Program-made: the position numbers and the translations under genes
Shown: piece after piece, positions 27,235 to 36,861 of the stretch
Layout of the letters: each line of letters starts with the position of its first letter
Numbering within the stretch: the first letter of the stretch is position 1
Origin: Lacticaseibacillus paracasei subsp. paracasei
GTDB lineage: Bacteria > Bacillota > Bacilli > Lactobacillales > Lactobacillaceae
Assembly (NCBI RefSeq): GCF_000829035.1
Contig: NZ_AP012541.1
Location: forward strand, 2,046,001 to 2,110,000
Direction: 5' to 3'
Length of the DNA stretch: 64,000 nucleotides
The notes under the pieces: model-generated
What the model saw: the letters and a program-made list of their open reading frames with translations, nothing else
Databases searched by the model: none
What the model was told of the DNA's origin: nothing

Positions 27235-28266
27235 ATGAGTGTCAATATTGATTGGAACAATCTAGGCTTCGATTATATGCAACTGCCATACCGTTATGTT
27301 GCCCACTGGAAAGACGGGGCATGGGATGAAGGTAAGCTGTCCACCGATCCCAACCTGACGATGAATGAAGGCTCCCCGATTTTGCATTATGGTCAAGGCG
27401 CTTTTGAAGGTATGAAGGCTTACCGGACCAAATCAGGAAAAATCCAACTTTTCCGGCCTGACCAAAATGCCCATCGACTGCACAATTCTGCTGACAAACT
27501 ACTGATGCCGCCATTTCCTGAAGATCGCTTTATTGATGCGGTCAAGCAAGTGGTTGCCGCTAACCATGAATACGTACCGCCATATGGCACCGGTGCTACC
27601 TTATACTTACGCCCGATTTTGATTGGTGTCGGTCCCAATATCGGGGTTGCTCCGGCTAAGGAATACATTTTCGATGTCTTCGCCATGCCAGTCGGCCCCT
27701 ACTTCAAAGGCGGCATGGTGCCAACCAAGTTCATCGTTGCCGATCAATTCGACCGAGCGGCGCATTACGGCACTGGCCAATCGAAAGTCGGCGGAAACTA
27801 CGCAGCATCCTTGCAAGCCGGCAAATTCGCCCACGAGCACGGTTATGGCGATGCAATCTATCTGGACCCAATTGAACATAAATATATTGAAGAAGTTGGG
27901 TCAGCTAACTTCTTCGGCATTAGCAAAGATGGTAAAACTTTGAAAACACCGAAGTCACCATCCATCCTGCCAAGTATCACCAAGTATTCGATTTTGGCAC
28001 TGGCGCATGATCGGTTTGGCATGACCACTGAAGAAACTAAGATTGCGATTACCGATTTGGATCAATTTGGTGAAGCCGGGGCCTGTGGCACTGCGGCGGT
28101 CATCACCCCGATTGCCAGCATCACCTACGAAGACCACGAACATGTCTTTTATTCGGAAACCAAAGTCGGTCCATATACACAGAAACTGTATGATGAACTG
28201 ACGGGTATCCAGTTTGGCGATGTACCGGCACCTGAAGGCTGGGTCGTTGACGTCCCGTTTAATTAA
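27235..28266 (+). CDS. ilvE: Branched-chain amino-acid aminotransferase
   Basis: A 343-aa class IV PLP-dependent aminotransferase interconverting Leu/Ile/Val and their 2-oxo acids. Family marks: LHYGQGAFEGMKAYRTKSG, the pyridoxal Lys in SKVGGNYAASL (about residue 184), and EVGSANFFGI. TGGAGG stands seven bases before the ATG. It is monocistronic with its own terminator. In these auxotroph-prone bacteria it mainly serves amino-acid catabolism and flavour formation. Confidence 0.96.
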   Translation: MSVNIDWNNLGFDYMQLPYRYVAHWKDGAWDEGKLSTDPNLTMNEGSPILHYGQGAFEGMKAYRTKSGKIQLFRPDQNAHRLHNSADKLLMPPFPEDRFIDAVKQVVAANHEYVPPYGTGATLYLRPILIGVGPNIGVAPAKEYIFDVFAMPVGPYFKGGMVPTKFIVADQFDRAAHYGTGQSKVGGNYAASLQAGKFAHEHGYGDAIYLDPIEHKYIEEVGSANFFGISKDGKTLKTPKSPSILPSITKYSILALAHDRFGMTTEETKIAITDLDQFGEAGACGTAAVITPIASITYEDHEHVFYSETKVGPYTQKLYDELTGIQFGDVPAPEGWVVDVPFN

Positions 28267-28354
28267 TTTAAAAATCATTTATCACTCGGAAACTGTGAGT
28301 TCTTGCACGCGCTATAACGCATCTGCAATCGCGTACGCCCGCTCACGCTTCCAC

Positions 28355-28395
28355 AAAAAAAGCAGCTGCCCGTTTTACCGGCGGCTGCTTTTTTG
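28355..28395 (+). terminator. Terminator of ilvE
   Basis: AAAAAAGCAGCTGCCCG and CGGCGGCTGCTTTTTT pair around TTTTAC with T-rich sides on both strands. Confidence 0.88.
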
Positions 28396-28532
28396 TGAGG
28401 AAAGTCATTTTGCCTAATTCAACAATATAACAGTCAATAAATTCAAAACTTACTAAGCAACTTTACGAAAAAGCCTAGAACCTGACAACCTGAAATTGAA
28501 AGCCAAAAAACAATGATGATCACTCAACAGCC

Positions 28533-29447
28533 TTAACGTGCAAAGGCAATCAAGCGCCAGTAGTTACCTACGCAAGTTTGTAAGGTAATGCGCTGACCGC
28601 CGCCAGTACCCGTGATTGCGTTCCATAAATATTGTCCACTGGCAGTGACGGCATTTGGATTCACTGTCGCCAATTGATAAACATGGTACGTGCGCGGGTT
28701 ACCAGCAGCGTCGGTCACTGTGATCGGCGAACCAATGCCAAGTGATAGCATCGCGGCAAAAGAACCAGGATTGTGGCCAATGAAATGCGTGTTTTGACCA
28801 CTATTGTTACTATAATTTGCTTGACCGCCCCACGTTGCAGCTCCAGTGCCCGGTGCTGCAGTCATACTTTCATTTCCAATGATATAAGGCACTGTCACAC
28901 CTGCAAACATTAGGACGCGGCTCGCGTAAGCAGGTGCTTGCTGTGCTTGCGGTTGTGCTGTTTGTTGAGCAGGTTGAGTTGCCGGTTGTTGCGCCGGTTG
29001 TTGCGTCGGTTGTTGTTGCGCCGGTTGGGCAGCAGTCGCGGTTTGTGCTGCAGACGGTGCTGCCGATACAGTCACTTCGGCAGTAGAAGTCGAAGCCCCT
29101 GTATTTGAATCAGATGAATCAGAAGTGGCAACAGCTTGTTGACTAGCCGGTGCGCTTGAAGCAACGGATGTACTTGCCGCCGTCTGTGATGATGATGCAG
29201 CAGACGTTGGTTTAGTCACTGAAACAGTGCGAACGCTCCATTGCGGATGTGCTGCAGCCTGTGATGCAGGTGCCTTGGCAGCAGTGGCATCGAGCAAATC
29301 GTTAGAACTACTTACAGTATTAACTTTCTCCCTCGTGCTTGTGCGCGATCCGGCCAAGTCTTGACGCTGAATGGTGGTGCCTGCTGCAGTGGTGATAAGC
29401 AGCCCACTCACGACAAGAGCGAAAGTGATGAGACTTCTGCGTAACAT
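28533..29447 (-). CDS. Exported sortase-like transpeptidase-fold protein
   Basis: A 304-aa protein with a signal peptide or N-terminal anchor (MLRRSLITFALVVSGLLITT), then ~165 residues of low-complexity Ser/Ala/Thr/Gln (with repeated QPAQQ/QPTQQ), then a C-terminal ~125-residue domain. The sortase triad appears intact: His225 in FIGHNPG, Cys292 in TLQTC and Arg298 in YWRLIAFA. Domain order (anchor, long linker, catalytic domain, no C-terminal helix) resembles class D/E/F enzymes, but class is unassigned. GGGGGAG five bases before the ATG sets the start. No LPxTG or pilin gene is adjacent. Confidence 0.8.
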   Translation of the reverse strand: MLRRSLITFALVVSGLLITTAAGTTIQRQDLAGSRTSTREKVNTVSSSNDLLDATAAKAPASQAAAHPQWSVRTVSVTKPTSAASSSQTAASTSVASSAPASQQAVATSDSSDSNTGASTSTAEVTVSAAPSAAQTATAAQPAQQQPTQQPAQQPATQPAQQTAQPQAQQAPAYASRVLMFAGVTVPYIIGNESMTAAPGTGAATWGGQANYSNNSGQNTHFIGHNPGSFAAMLSLGIGSPITVTDAAGNPRTYHVYQLATVNPNAVTASGQYLWNAITGTGGGQRITLQTCVGNYWRLIAFAR

Positions 29448-29498
29448 ATAGACTCCCCCAGTCCATATCGGCAAAATGACTTACCACATATTCTTTTC

Positions 29499-29512
29499 GA
29501 GATGGCCATCTC
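29499..29512. promoter_or_regulatory. Perfect 14-bp palindrome in the sortase-like gene leader
   Basis: GAGATGGCCATCTC lies 51 bp upstream of the ATG, just downstream of a possible TAATGA minus-10 on the minus strand. It could be an operator. The remaining ~290 bp to the YitT terminator are AT-rich without genes. Confidence 0.4.
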
Positions 29513-29739
29513 ATGCTTTTCATTATGGCGCATTAGTTTTGTAGGTAAACATATATGCTTACCGATTGTAAGTGCTTAACGTTATTTTTAAGTTAAATAA
29601 TCCTTATTTCATGCATTTATCAGTGTTTAACGCCATATTTGCTAAACATTCTTTTCAAAAGTTGGTTAAAACCGTTAGCATTCAAACCGACTTTTGAGAT
29701 TTAACCGTCTGATTTCTAACCAAGCGACTCACGCTTGTC

Positions 29740-29789
29740 AAAAAACTGCGACAACGTCCGAATTTTTTCGGGAACGCTGTCGCAGTTTA
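29740..29789 (-). terminator. Terminator of the YitT-type gene
   Basis: AAACTGCGACA and TGTCGCAGTTT arms enclose a second CCGAA/TTCGG stem, followed on the minus strand by TTTTTTG. Very strong. Confidence 0.9.
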
Positions 29790-29804
29790 ATACCATGATG
29801 AAGC

Positions 29805-30635
29805 TTAAATACTGCCGCCATGAACCTCAGTTGCTGCCATGGTCAAGATGAAAGCATTGGGATCAATTGCGTGGACTAAGTCAATCAGATGGCGGAAGTT
29901 GGCTTGTTCGACCACGACCATCAACATCTCCTTTGACTCATCCGAGAAACCGCCAACGACGCGTTGCACCGTTAAGCCATGCGGCGTTTCGTCGCGGACT
30001 TGCTGTTTAATCGTCGCCAATTGCGGACTCATGATGTAAACTGCCTTTTTCCGGTCAAAACCGGTTTCGACATAATTCATGACCAGTCCGGTAATCGCCA
30101 AAGCGAACACGGCCAAGATGAAGGCCTCGACGCCGGATACGGGGATGTTAAAAAGTGACACGATCACATCAGTGGCTAGTAGCATGACTGATGGTTTCAA
30201 GCCAAAGTATTTTTTGAAAATGAGCGGCGGAACCGTGGTCCCACCGCTTGAGGCATCCATTTGGTACAGGAACCCAACACCAAAGGCAAACACAACACTG
30301 CCGACGATGATCGCCAGCAACCGATCTGTGACCAGGTTGATTTCTGGCGTCAGCCATAGCAGCAACGGCAACATGAAGCTGCCGAATAAAATGCGTTTTA
30401 AGGTGCTGCGATCCAAGAAGAACCAAGCTAAAAGCAGCATGAGCAAGTTGACGCCCATGGTGGTGATGCCGACTTGAATGCCGGCAACTTCTTGAAACAA
30501 AATGGCAATTCCGGTTGCGCCGCCAGCTGCGACAGCGTGAGGTGCGTAGAACATGTTAATACTGATCGCGATCAGCTCCAGCGCTGCCACGATCCAAAAC
30601 CATTTGAATATCGGATGTCGCATCGTTTTCTGCAT
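29805..30635 (-). CDS. YitT-family membrane protein
   Basis: A 276-aa membrane protein with five to six hydrophobic helices in the first ~175 residues (YitT_membrane) and a C-terminal soluble DUF2179 domain (VQRVVGGFSDESKEMLMVVV...). LYQMDASSGGTTVPP is a family signature. Function is unknown in general; transport of a small solute is often suggested. The start at MQKTMR follows AAAGGGTGG; the open frame to 30716 has no better site. Confidence 0.88.
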   Translation of the reverse strand: MQKTMRHPIFKWFWIVAALELIAISINMFYAPHAVAAGGATGIAILFQEVAGIQVGITTMGVNLLMLLLAWFFLDRSTLKRILFGSFMLPLLLWLTPEINLVTDRLLAIIVGSVVFAFGVGFLYQMDASSGGTTVPPLIFKKYFGLKPSVMLLATDVIVSLFNIPVSGVEAFILAVFALAITGLVMNYVETGFDRKKAVYIMSPQLATIKQQVRDETPHGLTVQRVVGGFSDESKEMLMVVVEQANFRHLIDLVHAIDPNAFILTMAATEVHGGSI

Positions 30636-30784
30636 CAAGCCACCCTTTCTGTTAATTATGTTTAAACCGATTCTTATCGTACTAATAACTATACTGGAAA
30701 AGTGGTGGTGTGACAAACAGGCGTTATCTGGCGTGTGGTTTGGTTTTTTATGTTCTATTTCTGTTAGGAAATTTCCGAAAGCCC

Positions 30785-30953
30785 GGGCTGGCTACGCGGC
30801 GATTCGGGGTGGCGACCACGAAGCTAGCGCACTGGGCACGACTTCAAGCCCGCAAAGCCCCCACGGTCTTGAATCTCGGCCTTGGTCTAGGCGGAGAAAA
30901 CCATTCCACCGAGACCAATTTCAGTGCTGAGCCCATCGCCGCTCCGCCAGCCC
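30785..30953 (+). repeat. Branched palindromic element C
   Basis: A 169-bp GC-rich element opening GGGCTGGC-3 nt-GCGGCGAT and closing with its inverse (ATCGCCGC-3 nt-GCCAGCCC). Inside are GACTTCAAG/CTTGAATC and TTGGTCT/AGACCAA stems. Size and layout parallel copies A and B, although primary sequence is mostly different. It stands in the 466-bp gap upstream of the YitT gene and downstream of fbp. The open frames crossing it are not credible genes. Confidence 0.65.
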
Positions 30954-31062
30954 TCATCATTCTATTCTAGAATTCGAGAGAAGTTGACGCTCACACTGTT
31001 AATGAAATGATGCGAAATAACACCTGCTTAAGACAGCCAACCCAAGATATAACCGCCAATTT

Positions 31063-31094
31063 AAAAAATAGGGAACCACACCTAGACAGTACCC
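31063..31094 (-). terminator. Weak terminator candidate after fbp
   Basis: GGGTAC and GTTCCC pair with one mismatch and are followed by TATTTTTT on the minus strand, 8 bp past the fbp stop. The stem is short. Confidence 0.4.
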
Positions 31095-31101
31095 ACGCTT
31101 T

Positions 31102-33033
31102 CTATTCTTCTTCCCGCAACTCACCCAATCGCCGCTTCAACACCTCAACCTCATCCTGTAGCTCAGTACCAATGTCAGTTTCTGCTACCGTTCGGCGCCG
31201 GGCTTCGGTTTCGACGACGCGGCGGGTTGAAATGATATCGGTGAGGTTGGCGATGGCATCGGCTTTTGTGGTGAATGGTTGGTGTGTTACTAGCTGCATG
31301 CCATAGGAATTATCCAAAAGCGTGTAACCGCCGATTCCGGTGGTTTTTTGATACGGTTTAGAAAAGCCGCCGTCGATGACGATCATTTTGTTGTTTGCCA
31401 TAATGGGGTCGGTGCCCTTTTTGACTGGCGTATGGCCATTAATGACATGGCCGACTTCAGGATCGAGGACAAATTCCGCCAAGATCTTTTTGATAAATTC
31501 CGGGTCCTTACGCAGGTGATAATATGGATTACGGCCTTCGACATGGGCTTTCGGATCGCTAATGAAATAGCGTTCAAAGGTCGTCATGTCGTACTTGCCA
31601 AAAAGCGGTGAATTTGGACCGGTCCAGAGATACCACATCAGATCGGTTGCTAAGTCAGCATTCTCCGTTGGTTGACTGTATGCCAACCGAAGATTTGCTT
31701 CCAGCATGTCAAATAGTTGACGGCCAGTATAAGTCGTCCCTTTAATGGTCAAGCCAATAAAATTGCCATCCTCGTCCACCGGCACACACCCGTGCAGCAA
31801 CAAATTCCGGTTGTACCGCAAATACATGCTGCCGTGATCAAGTAAAAAATCCATGTGGCGATGCAACTTTTCAGAGTGCGTAAAGGACTCAACCAGCGAG
31901 TCAATGACCTCTTGCTCCTCTGGCAACAACTTGTAAGGATCAGCCGGATCAACCGTCGCAAAACAGCCGTTTTCAATCGTATAAGTATCACCATTCAACT
32001 TGATGGTTGAAAAATCAGGTGCCAGTTTCTCCAGCACTAGCCGATGATCCATGTCAAATTCAGGCCGGCGTTTAATCACTGGTCCTTCCAACTTAAATTG
32101 AATCATCGCAATCGCCTGATGAATCTGGGTAATTTGAAGTCGCTCCGCCTCAGTAATTGGTCGATCTGATCGCTCCATTTTTGGTGAAAAGGCGGGATTA
32201 TCTTGATAGTATTGTTCCGCTAATCGGGCCAAATGCCGCAAATTAATCCCATAAACATCTTCGAGAATACTTAAATTGTTATACCGCGCGGAAATCCGCA
32301 CCAAATTGGCAATGCACAAAGCCGAGCCCGCGGCGCCGCCGATCCAAAGAATATCATGGTTGCCCCATTGAATATCCACTGAATGACGCCGATCACGTCT
32401 AATCAAGCTTTCAACCACCTGATCCGGCGCCGGTCCTCGATCATAGATATCGCCTACAACGTGAAAGTGATCTACCGTTAAACGTTGAATCGTTTGACAC
32501 GTTGCCGCAATCCACTGATCGGCCTGTTCAAGAACGATTAAATTACGAATAATTTGCCAATAATAAGCCAGCTTGTCAGGCGTATCGGCATCATTGTACA
32601 GCAACTCTTCGGTGATATAGACAAACTCGGGTGCCATCGCCTTGCGAACTTTCGAACGCGTGTATTTGGTCGCGGTGAACGCCAGCAAGCGAATCAACCG
32701 GCGAAAAGTCGTCAAATACCACTGTTGCAAGTCATCCCCTGCCATCTCTCGATGAATCGCCGCCATTCGCTCAGACGGATAGTACACCAAAAAAGCGAAG
32801 CGCTGCAGGGTCGCCTCCGTCATTTCATCGCGAAAACAGGAACGAATTTTGCTTTTCACATTCCCGCTGCCGTTCCGCAAAACATGCTGAAAAGCGTTAT
32901 ACTCCCCGTGGATATCGCTCATAAACGCTTCCGTCGGCTTAGGCAAATTCAAAATGGCTTCCAGATTAATGATTTCAGTCGCAATCGCTGGCACCGTTTG
33001 ATACTTCGCCGTCAGTTCACTGTACAAGTCCAT
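31102..33033 (-). CDS. fbp: Fructose-1,6-bisphosphatase, class 3
   Basis: A 643-aa class III (Firmicutes-type) gluconeogenic phosphatase. The metallophosphatase signatures FMSDIHGEYNAF (near residue 43), VVGDIYDRGPAPD, WGNHDILWIGG and NGHTPVK are all present. The start MDLYSE follows GAAAGGAAG; the extra upstream codons to 33060 lack a site. It is monocistronic. Confidence 0.95.
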   Translation of the reverse strand: MDLYSELTAKYQTVPAIATEIINLEAILNLPKPTEAFMSDIHGEYNAFQHVLRNGSGNVKSKIRSCFRDEMTEATLQRFAFLVYYPSERMAAIHREMAGDDLQQWYLTTFRRLIRLLAFTATKYTRSKVRKAMAPEFVYITEELLYNDADTPDKLAYYWQIIRNLIVLEQADQWIAATCQTIQRLTVDHFHVVGDIYDRGPAPDQVVESLIRRDRRHSVDIQWGNHDILWIGGAAGSALCIANLVRISARYNNLSILEDVYGINLRHLARLAEQYYQDNPAFSPKMERSDRPITEAERLQITQIHQAIAMIQFKLEGPVIKRRPEFDMDHRLVLEKLAPDFSTIKLNGDTYTIENGCFATVDPADPYKLLPEEQEVIDSLVESFTHSEKLHRHMDFLLDHGSMYLRYNRNLLLHGCVPVDEDGNFIGLTIKGTTYTGRQLFDMLEANLRLAYSQPTENADLATDLMWYLWTGPNSPLFGKYDMTTFERYFISDPKAHVEGRNPYYHLRKDPEFIKKILAEFVLDPEVGHVINGHTPVKKGTDPIMANNKMIVIDGGFSKPYQKTTGIGGYTLLDNSYGMQLVTHQPFTTKADAIANLTDIISTRRVVETEARRRTVAETDIGTELQDEVEVLKRRLGELREEE

Positions 33034-33393
33034 GAAACAGCTTCCTTTCACATATACCAATTTTGGCTATGGCAATATCATAGCATAATCCTCTAGATTG
33101 TATACGGTTTCAGCCAATTTCACCATTTCCGCTTGAAAAATGACCTCTGATTCAGCTCTGTCGTCACTATCATGTCCTAACATTCATACAAAAAACGTCC
33201 AAATGATCGTTAGCTAATAGTCAATGATGAATGTCCAACAGTAAACAGCGACCAGTTCTCGCTCCACCATCATCCTGCGATTGTCAATTGCTCATCAAAA
33301 CCAATTCGGTAACACCTAAAGCATACGCACCAAGGTCTCCTCACCCATAACTGGGGCCACCATACGCTAATCACCAATCGCATCAAAAAGCAC
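33034..33393. other. Intergenic region upstream of fbp
   Basis: About 360 bp without a credible gene. It should hold the fbp promoter, but no clear minus-35/minus-10 pair stood out. Confidence 0.4.
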
Positions 33394-33420
33394 AAAAAAA
33401 CCGTCTAACCATAGACGGCT
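33394..33420 (-). terminator. Terminator of the Spx-like gene
   Basis: GCCGTCTA and TAGACGGT pair around TGGT on the minus strand, followed by seven T. Confidence 0.88.
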
Positions 33421-33463
33421 TTCATTGAAACAACTAGCAAAACTAACTTAACTGTGCGCGTTT

Positions 33464-33865
33464 TTAAACACTTGAGGTACTGAGCAACGCCGCCCACAAC
33501 TTCTGGCGCCGAACTTCGCGTGGTAAAAATACCCGCACCGAGTCCTGATTAAACCCAAATAACAGACGACGATCGTCCACAATGATCGGCCGGCGCAAAA
33601 TCGCTGGATGCTCGGACAAAAGGGCGACCGCTTCCTTCAACGACAACGCATCAAAGTCAATATCAAGGGCCTGAAACGCCTTTGAACGACGGGAAACTAA
33701 ACTATCAATGCCATCTTCCGAACGAGCGAGCAATTCCAAAATCTGCGGCTTGCTAATACCTTGCTTTGAAAGCGAAATCTCTTGAAACGGTAATCCATTT
33801 GCTTCAAGCCAAGCTCTAGCTTCACGACTCGATTTTGACGAGCCCGATGTATACAACTTGATCAT
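33464..33865 (-). CDS. Spx/ArsC-family protein lacking the redox cysteines
   Basis: A 133-aa Spx-type regulator. The fold is clear: MIKLYTS opening, RSKAFQALDIDFDAL, LLSEHPAILRRPIIVDDRRLLFGFN and the FLPREVR C-terminal element for RNA-polymerase alpha contact. The CxxC switch of Spx (Cys10/Cys13) is replaced by Ser (GSSKSSREARAW), and the whole protein has no Cys. It may act as a redox-blind Spx or a competitor of the canonical one. AGGTGAT precedes the ATG at 33865. Confidence 0.85.
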   Translation of the reverse strand: MIKLYTSGSSKSSREARAWLEANGLPFQEISLSKQGISKPQILELLARSEDGIDSLVSRRSKAFQALDIDFDALSLKEAVALLSEHPAILRRPIIVDDRRLLFGFNQDSVRVFLPREVRRQKLWAALLSTSSV

Positions 33866-33885
33866 CCAATCACCTCTCAACGAAA

Positions 33886-34452
33886 CAACAATTATTTATT
33901 ATTGTTTCTTTGCCAATACAACCCACACATTAGATGCCAATCACATTCACAAGTCAAAAAGATTTACTCACGACACGTTTTTATTCTCTTTATAATAACT
34001 TACCATAGTCAGATGATTTTCACAATAATGGTACTCATAATTTCGCTCATAGCCATCTGTGACAGCCAATCATTGAAAAGCCATCTAAATCATCTTTCAA
34101 AATGAGAAGTCCCTCCTGAATAAAAGTAGTAAAGCCCATAAATAACAATTGCACGAACATAAAAATCGTCATGATTTCTTGTGAATTACTAGCACAATTC
34201 TTGATACATTATTTTTGCATCAGCGGTTAGTACACAACAAACTTAGCACAAGCTTATATCGCTTTCAATAACATTTTTTCGAAAATTTAATTTCAAATAC
34301 TAACAATTAAATAAAATCGATGACAGGAAAACAGCAAATTCCTTAGAGGCTCATGGCATTTCGAATTGATTCAAAATCATCGCCTGTCAAAATTCACAAA
34401 AAAAGCTGTGCACAATTTATTTTAAATTTTATTATACGGCTTATTGTAGACC
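33886..34452. other. AT-rich intergenic region
   Basis: About 570 bp between the Spx-like gene start and the clpL terminator, markedly AT-rich, with no gene-like frame or strong structure that I can see. It should include the Spx-like gene promoter. Confidence 0.4.
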
Positions 34453-34485
34453 AAAAAAACCGCCAAGTGCATGTGCACTTGGCGG
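34453..34485 (-). terminator. Terminator of clpL
   Basis: CCGCCAAGTGCA and TGCACTTGGCGG pair around a two-base tip on the minus strand, followed by seven T: a perfect twelve-pair stem. Confidence 0.92.
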
Positions 34486-34497
34486 CAGACGCGAACA

Positions 34498-36648
34498 TTA
34501 CTTCGCACCATCGGCTACTTTCTTTGATTTACCAGTTGTCGGATGCTTCTCACTAATCACAATTGCATCATCAACCAGATCAGCTTGCAACTTCTTAGCC
34601 TTTAAATGATCCAAATAGAAATCAGTCACCTTATCACGGATGTTGCGTTCGATCACACGCCGTAATGGCCGTGCGCCCATTGCTTCATCATAACCTTGTT
34701 CAATCAGCCAATCTTTAGCTGCTGCGGTGACAGTTAACGTAATCCCCTTCTTGGTCAAGGTGGCGTTAACGTCATCAAGCATTAAGTCAACAATCTTACC
34801 CAAATCTTTCTTGGTTAGATGACTGAACTCAACGATCCCGTTAAACCGGTTCAGGAATTCAGGACGGAAGTAAGGTGCCAACCGCTTCATCAGATCTTCG
34901 TCTTGCTCCTTCTTGCCAGTCAGCGTCTCGTTGCCAAAGCCAGCATTGGAAGTCGCGATGATCACTGTGTTCTTAAAGTCAACCACGTTACCTTGACCAT
35001 CCGTCAACCGACCATCGTCCAGCACCTGAAGTAACAGAGTCAAAACTTGCGGATCAGCCTTTTCGATTTCATCAAGTAAAACAATCGAATATGGATTGCG
35101 ACGTACTTGTTCGGTCAAGGTGTTGTTGTTGTCGTTATAGCCAACATACCCAGCACTGGTACCGATCAACTTGGACACTGCCGTACGATCACTGTATTCA
35201 GACATATCCAAGCGAATGATCGCATCCTTGCTGCCAAAAAGATCTAACGCTAATTGCTTAGCCAATTCAGTCTTGCCGACACCGGTAGGCCCGACAAATA
35301 GGAAACTGCCAATTGGCCGATTGCCTTCATCAAAACCGGCTCGATTGCGGCGAATGGCGCGAGCGACCATCTCAACGGCTTCGTCCTGACCAATGACCTT
35401 GCCCTTCAGACGCTTACCAATGCTCTTCAAACGTTCAATATCGGAAGCGCCAAGTTTGGAAACTGGCACACCAGTCAAGCGTTCAACCGCAGCCGCTACA
35501 TCATTAGGCGTTGCAGCGACAGGCTTCTCGTCTTTCGTACCATCAAGCTGATGTTGCTTGTCGGCAATCGTCTTCTTAAGGTTAGCGGCTTTTTCGAAGT
35601 CCTCCGCCTTGGCTGCAGCATCCTTTTGAGCGTTCAGATCCTTAATCTCTTTCTCGAGTTCAACCTTATCAACAATCGGATGCTTGCTTGCCAAATGCGC
35701 CGCCGTCATGTCAATCAAATCGATGGCTTTATCCGGCAATGACCGCTGTGGTATATATTGGATACTGTAATCAACCGCAGCCTTCAAAACATTTTCTGGC
35801 AATTGAACGTGATGATGCTGTTCATAAAGCTTCTTGATGCCTTCCAAAATCTTAACGGTATCAGCCGCGGTCGGTTCATTAATGGTGACATCGTTGAACC
35901 GCCGTGCCAACGCGCTGTCCTTCATGATCGTGTTGCGATACTCATCTTGCGTCGTTGCGCCAATCACAGTAATCTCACCGCGAGATAGCGCCGGCTTGAT
36001 GATATCGGCCAACCCTTTGCCGCCAGACTCTTCGCCGCCAGTCGCACCGGCACCAAGAATTTGATGGATTTCATCAAAGAACAGAATCACGTTGCCTGCC
36101 GCTTTGACTTCTTTGATCAGATTCTGAATCTTCTCTTCAAAACTGCCACGATACTGCGTGCCAGCTTCAAGGTTCGACAAATCAATCGACCAAATCTGCT
36201 TGTCCTTGATCGACTCGGGCACATTGCCTTTGACAATCGCCTGCGCCAAACCTTCAACAACCGCCGTCTTGCCGACACCGGCATCTCCGACCAAAATCGG
36301 GTTATTCTTCGTCCGACGACTCAAAATTTCTGCTGTTTCTTGAATTTCATGCTCACGACCGATCACAGGATCAAGCAAACCATCTTTAGCTTCCTGCGTT
36401 AAATTACGCCCAAGCTTTTCAAGAATGCCACCTTTTTTAACCGCCTGTTCACCAGTCGTTTCAACTGGAATTTCGTCACCTTGCTTCGGCAACTGCCCAG
36501 TTGCCCGATACTGTGCGAATTCATCTGGCGTCATTTCGTGACCATTTACCACATAACGGGCAGATTCACCTTTGCCCATACCTTGTAACATTTGATTAAA
36601 AACATCATCCATATCATGATTGAAAAACGGATCGTTAAAGTTTGCCAT
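34498..36648 (-). CDS. clpL: ClpL-type Hsp100 ATPase chaperone
   Basis: A 716-aa AAA+ disaggregase with two nucleotide domains: Walker A GDAGVGKT (first) and GPTGVGKT (second), Walker B LFFDEIHQ and VLLDEIEKA. It lacks the zinc finger of ClpE and the N-domain of ClpC; a short Gly/Met-rich start ([20 protein letters not shown]) and a middle UVR-like stretch ([12 protein letters not shown]) fit ClpL. AGGAGG precedes the ATG at 36648. Upstream CIRCE gives HrcA heat-shock control. Confers heat and stress tolerance in lactobacilli. Confidence 0.92.
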   Translation of the reverse strand: MANFNDPFFNHDMDDVFNQMLQGMGKGESARYVVNGHEMTPDEFAQYRATGQLPKQGDEIPVETTGEQAVKKGGILEKLGRNLTQEAKDGLLDPVIGREHEIQETAEILSRRTKNNPILVGDAGVGKTAVVEGLAQAIVKGNVPESIKDKQIWSIDLSNLEAGTQYRGSFEEKIQNLIKEVKAAGNVILFFDEIHQILGAGATGGEESGGKGLADIIKPALSRGEITVIGATTQDEYRNTIMKDSALARRFNDVTINEPTAADTVKILEGIKKLYEQHHHVQLPENVLKAAVDYSIQYIPQRSLPDKAIDLIDMTAAHLASKHPIVDKVELEKEIKDLNAQKDAAAKAEDFEKAANLKKTIADKQHQLDGTKDEKPVAATPNDVAAAVERLTGVPVSKLGASDIERLKSIGKRLKGKVIGQDEAVEMVARAIRRNRAGFDEGNRPIGSFLFVGPTGVGKTELAKQLALDLFGSKDAIIRLDMSEYSDRTAVSKLIGTSAGYVGYNDNNNTLTEQVRRNPYSIVLLDEIEKADPQVLTLLLQVLDDGRLTDGQGNVVDFKNTVIIATSNAGFGNETLTGKKEQDEDLMKRLAPYFRPEFLNRFNGIVEFSHLTKKDLGKIVDLMLDDVNATLTKKGITLTVTAAAKDWLIEQGYDEAMGARPLRRVIERNIRDKVTDFYLDHLKAKKLQADLVDDAIVISEKHPTTGKSKKVADGAK

Positions 36649-36779
36649 AACTTCATTCCTCCTTGTTGGGAAAGTGCTCGGAAAAGGCGTGGATGCTGAG
36701 AAAGTGCTGTGCAACTTTCTAAAACGCGCTCACATGTTGGCACGTTTGCCGTTGCGCCTTTTCCTTGTTTACATAAAGT

Positions 36780-36820
36780 AGTATAGCACGGTTTTAGCAC
36801 TCGCGCAACGAGAGTGCTAA
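36780..36820 (-). promoter_or_regulatory. CIRCE operator and promoter of clpL
   Basis: TTAGCACTC-N9-GAGTGCTAA (36794-36820) is a perfect CIRCE, the HrcA operator. A minus-strand promoter TTGCGC-17-TATACT (36780-36808) overlaps it, so HrcA binding would cover the minus-35 region. The ATG is about 130 bp downstream. Confidence 0.95.
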
Positions 36821-36861
36821 AATTTTCCAAAACTATTTTCATAGACAAACAGCAAGGCTGT

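Noticed and set aside
30553..30970. Two long overlapping plus-strand frames upstream of the YitT gene
   Set aside because: They run through the GC-rich palindrome C, lack ribosome sites and resemble no protein family.
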